This document shows positions 27,601-30,164 of a stretch of 30,164 nucleotides of DNA, piece by piece (position 1 is the first letter of the stretch; each line of letters opens with the position of its first letter). The notes under the pieces are model-generated. The model was not told the DNA's origin. It did not search any database and saw nothing but the letters and a program-made list of their open reading frames with translations. Source of the DNA: Chara braunii (Eukaryota > Streptophyta > Charophyceae > Charales > Characeae); contig BFEA01000017.1 of assembly GCA_003427395.1 (NCBI GenBank), positions 2,278,634 through 2,308,797 of the forward strand. Direction: 5' to 3'. Made by a program: the position numbers and the translations under genes.

Positions 27601-27616
27601 AGAGGGAGGGGATAGT
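27601..27616 (+). other. Polypurine tract and start of 3' LTR
   Basis: AGAGGGAGGGGATAG (27601-27615) is followed by TGTTACGGACAGCC. A purine run directly before TG is the plus-strand priming site and LTR edge of Ty3/gypsy elements. The overlapping reading frame ...CPLEGGDSVT resembles pol C-termini that overlap this site. Confidence 0.65.
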
Positions 27617-28105
27617 GTTACGGACAGCCAGGGCTCGATACCTGGTCTGCGGGTTACCACCCGCCAGCTTGCTGTATTTGTTTTCTTTTTTCTTTGTTTT
27701 ACAATTCTTTTTGTTTGATTGATTCTTGCTTTTCTGATTTCGGACAGTTGGCGCAATCTGCATTCCTGCGCCCGTTTTCAAATTCCTTCTTTTGGGACTT
27801 TCGGATTTCGGACACTTGACGCCATCCGACATTCTGGCACCCACTCTCAGACTTTCAATTTTCAGTTCTGGCCGTGAGGTGTTTTCACTTTTGCCCTCAG
27901 GACTGTACTTGAGTCCGGTACTTATGTACGGACTCAAGCCCAGTAAGGGCACCAAGTTTCCAGCCTCAGTGCTTGTGTTCAGTGCGGCTTTGCTTCAACA
28001 TTGTGTTCGGGAATTCAAGACTGCGACTTTGCGACTTTTGCCACTTTGTGTCTGCGTCCGTCTAGTCGTGTTCGAGTCTGCGTCTAGTCGTGTTCGAGTC
28101 TGCCT
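27616..28105 (+). mobile_element. LTR-like region with internal duplications
   Basis: Begins TGTTACGG. It contains a 68-bp-offset duplication (GATTTCGGACA at 27736 and GATTTCGGACA at 27804), a 22-bp exact tandem duplication (28060-28081 and 28082-28103, beginning GTCTAGTCGTGTTCGAG), and a 10-bp perfect hairpin CTTGAGTCCG / CGGACTCAAG (27908-27938). The right end of the LTR and any duplicate LTR were not found. No credible gene. Confidence 0.5.
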
Positions 28106-28995
28106 CGCTGCTCTGCCTCTGCCCCGTCACAATCTAGCCTATCTACATTCTTGCAACGAGATCACTTCGAAGTTGAAGACCAATGTAAACTGCCAGCATA
28201 CACCAGGTACGTTCTCTCTCCTCCCCTCATCAGACCCTGTCACCCCCACTTCATGCGCCTCCTACCCGAAGACCACCATCACCATCACCGCGCCTGCGCC
28301 CCAGCCGCCTGGCTATGGCCGCCGTGTGCCCGCTGCCTCAGCAGCGCCCCTGTCACCTCAGCGCCGTTCGCGCGTCTGGCCCGCAGCTTAGCGCAGCTGC
28401 TCATGCGCAAATGCGGCAGTGTGGCCGCACAGTCCGGCCAGAATCCCCTGCCCCTGGGCACTCACTTTCCTATAGGGAAAATGTGCCCTGCCGCTGGCTG
28501 TTCTGGGCCAGGCGTGTAGGGGCCCAGTAGCTTCAGGTTGGCCCAAAGTGTCTGCGGCCCAGTTTCTGATACTGGCCTGGGCCTCGTGCAGTTAGGCACG
28601 TCCAGATAGCCCTACAGGCTCCAAGTGTTTGCCGCAGTCTCATTGGCTCCCAGTAGATGTGTGACGACAATGCTGCATTCTCATTGGTCTGTGGCCTCTG
28701 AGTGATGTGTCGGCCTCTCACTTCGTGTGCGCCGGGGCTCAACCGAATGAGCCCTGGGCTCAACTGTACGACACAGCTGCTGCTTCTGGAAGGAGCCAGG
28801 GAACGCTCATGTTGCTCTGTAACCAAGTGGCGTGCTGCAACTGTCTGGTACCCCACGTACGAAAAATGTTGAAAATAGGCCCCTCGTGGATGTACAGGCC
28901 CACCTTCACTTAGTGCTGGAACAAGGCTTGCTGGGGGCCTGAGCCCAGAACGTTTGCATGCCCGAGAAGGGCCTTGCGAAGGGCTCAATACCCGC
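28106..28995 (+). mobile_element. Sister copy of the 1.1-kb insertion, + orientation
   Basis: Diverged reverse-complement relative of 26115-27030. Matching blocks in order: CACTTCGAAGTTGAAGACCA, CCCCTCATCAGACCCTGTC, GGCTATGGCCGCC, CCTTCACTTAGTGC, GCTTGCTGGGGGCCTGAGCC and GGGCTCAATACCCGC at the end. The left boundary is unclear because the first 180 bp of the other copy does not align here. Long frames across it (for example around 28151-28519) have no domain. Confidence 0.75.
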
Positions 28996-29419
28996 AAAAA
29001 TCACAAAGCCATTGCATTGCATCCATCGGTCAGCACATCGTTGTCTATGCCCCCAGCAGACTGCCTCAAACAGGGAGGTACGCCCTAACCTTTACTGAAT
29101 TGTCAGTGGATGAGGATCTGGTTCTCGCAACAGCGTTTCTTTTTCTTTTTCTTAGGAGGAGGCAGGCCCTAACCTTTTCTTTTCCTCGTTTCCTGCCCTG
29201 ACAACATGACTGTACTCCCTAGGTATGGAATGTCTTAGCCTTGGCGTTATCAAACAGGCCGATGAGAAGTGAGTTGTTTGGCCGAACCAAGATTCTTGCC
29301 TGGAGGAAGAGACATGACACATCTTGCTCAGTAATGTCTTTTCACTCAAGACCATGCTGAGCAGGAGGGGGCGGAGATTTCTTCCGAGATAGGATGTTAT
29401 CAATGCACCATACTTGCCG
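28996..29419. other. Non-coding stretch, no gene recognised
   Basis: A TTTCTTTTTCTTTTTCTT run lies at about 29136-29153. GGGAGGTACGCCCTAACC at about 29074 is partly echoed as GAGGCAGGCCCTAACC at about 29158, an 80-bp echo. Nothing else supportable. Confidence 0.4.
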
Positions 29420-29474
29420 CGCACCACGTGCGTGCCGCACGGCGCAGTGCAGCCATGCGCGAGCACGTGGTGCG
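29420..29474. other. 12-bp perfect inverted repeat, each arm with CACGTG
   Basis: CGCACCACGTGC (29420-29431) pairs with GCACGTGGTGCG (29463-29474) across 31 nt that is itself partly self-complementary (CGTGCCGCACGG). CACGTG is the plant G-box core, so each arm holds one. Confidence 0.88.
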
Positions 29475-29517
29475 GTGCATCCCTGAAAAAAAGGGGTCAT
29501 CAAAAAAAAATCCTAGG

Positions 29518-29591
29518 GGTGGTGGTGGTGGTGGCAAACCTTGCCCCAGCCCTCGTAAAAATACAATGACAGAAAAGAAAAGAAGATATCC

Positions 29592-29625
<34 letters not shown>
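29518..29625. repeat. (GGT)n and (GT)n microsatellites
   Basis: GGT repeat at 29518-29534 and GT repeat at 29595-29625, separated by about 60 bp of unremarkable sequence. Confidence 0.96.
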
Positions 29626-29628
<3 letters not shown>

Positions 29629-29639
29629 GAATTATCACC

Positions 29640-30164
29640 ACAATGTCCCCTATTCCACCCAGATGAGTAGATCCAAAGTCATAGCAATTTTACCTCTATT
29701 GCAGACAATGAAGCATGCTTAAGATGAGCCAATCCACCAATGAAACAGTTTTGCTTGTAAAGTCAATATCTATCCAAAACCACCGGAATCTTACCTTTGT
29801 GCGGATTTTCCTACAGCTCCAATAAAGAGTAAAACACAAATAGCAGTTATTCATATTTAAAAAAATGAAAGAAGGTTCACACCATGGCAACCGGCCGGAC
29901 GTCTGGACCGGAATCCAGACGGTCCAGTTGTCTGGGTATGGGTCCGGTGTCTGGTCCGGTAGGTCTGGATTGGGCCCAATTTTGAAAAATTTGAATTATT
30001 TTTTGGGGGGGCCTAGGACGTTTTTCGGGTCCTATGCCACCCCCAAAAATGCCCCTGGTATTTTTTGGCCATTTCAGGGCCTACCGGACGTCGCCAGACA
30101 CTACCAACAGCTCCCTCTGCTGTTGTTCTACGCTGGTAGTTCATCGGATGAGGATGAGTCTGAT
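29640..30164. other. Non-coding tail with GTCTGG/TCCGG-rich segment
   Basis: 29640-29870 is AT-rich without a gene. From 29890, GTCTGG and GTCCGG words recur (29901, 29929, 29949, 29964 and neighbours), and CGTCTGGA / TCCAGACG form an 8-bp hairpin (29900-29921, 6-nt loop). A related CCGGACGTCGCCAGAC lies near 30084. This looks like a repeat family end cut by the window. Confidence 0.45.

Larger units (their letters stand above)
23670..27615 (+). mobile_element. Third retroelement: Gag and protease, internally deleted pol
   Basis: Order on the + strand: Gag N-terminal region, AT-rich insertion, Gag core with zinc knuckle, protease split by a second insertion, then non-coding tandem repeats, a polypurine tract and the start of an LTR. 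RT, RNase H and integrase are missing between the protease (ends about 27260) and the 3' end, so it is a deletion derivative. Coding strand composition is C-rich and pyrimidine-biased, unlike the purine-rich first element. No 5' LTR or PBS is present; the left end is the head-to-head junction at about 23,670. Confidence 0.75.

Noticed and set aside
28151-28519. 122-codon frame with a His run
   Set aside because: Lies inside the repeated non-autonomous element; frame not shared with the other copy.

Overview
The window looks like a repeat-rich intergenic or heterochromatic stretch of a large eukaryotic genome. It holds Ty3/gypsy-type retrotransposon relics, many unrelated minisatellites, long (GA)n, (GT)n, (CAT)n and (TTC)n tracts, an assembly gap of 155 N and scattered single N. 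I found no intact cellular gene, no operon-like layout and no rRNA. The reverse transcriptase and integrase peptides resemble, from memory only, elements common in charophyte green algae such as Chara; that assignment is an inference that a database search would settle.

Layout. 1-1000: GA microsatellites flanked by direct and inverted copies of one 21-23-bp word, then an inverted-repeat-rich flank. 1018-4755 (+): a decayed pol of an unusual Ty3/gypsy lineage (RT, RNase H, integrase zinc finger, DDE core, GPY/F-like tail) spread over several frames, followed by a downstream acidic and basic reading frame (4797-5846). 5842-8230: three different minisatellites (40, 55 and 63-66 bp). 9118-12483: a purine-rich region with two candidate LTR edges, a 26-bp satellite, a diverged direct duplication offset by about 1.4 kb, and at least a dozen strong hairpins, several sharing an AGTCCG/CGGACT stem and an 8-nt loop. 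12910-16375: a polypyrimidine (TTC)n tract, a 91-bp satellite, a roughly 80-bp satellite of about 2.4 kb (with the N gap) and a (CT)n tract. 17881-19724: compound GT/GA repeat, a diverged 204-bp-offset duplication, a tRNA-like A-box/B-box relic, and a 290-bp palindrome. 20220-20990: CAT-rich DNA.

21431-23670 (-): a second Ty3/gypsy relic (protease, RT, RNase H, integrase zinc finger), cut off before the integrase core. It meets head to head at about 23,670 a third element on the + strand (23,670-27,615 plus LTR start at 27,616). The third element has a proline/serine-rich Gag N-terminus, a Gag domain with zinc knuckle, and a protease split by an insertion with an 8-bp target duplication; most of pol is missing. 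Its gag is also interrupted by about 480 bp of AT-rich DNA with a group II intron-like hairpin. The sequence in the split protease (26115-27210, -) has a diverged sister copy at 28106-28995 (+). The tail (29000-30164) has a G-box palindrome, microsatellites and no recognised gene.

How the parts relate: the coding relics are components of retrotransposons (Gag for particle and RNA packaging, protease for maturation, RT/RNase H for cDNA synthesis, integrase for insertion). None is complete, and stops, frameshifts and lost catalytic residues indicate that no copy here is autonomous. The least explained structures are the hairpin field (9.8-12.5 kb), the palindrome at 19.4-19.7 kb and the insertion nest at 24.2-29.0 kb.
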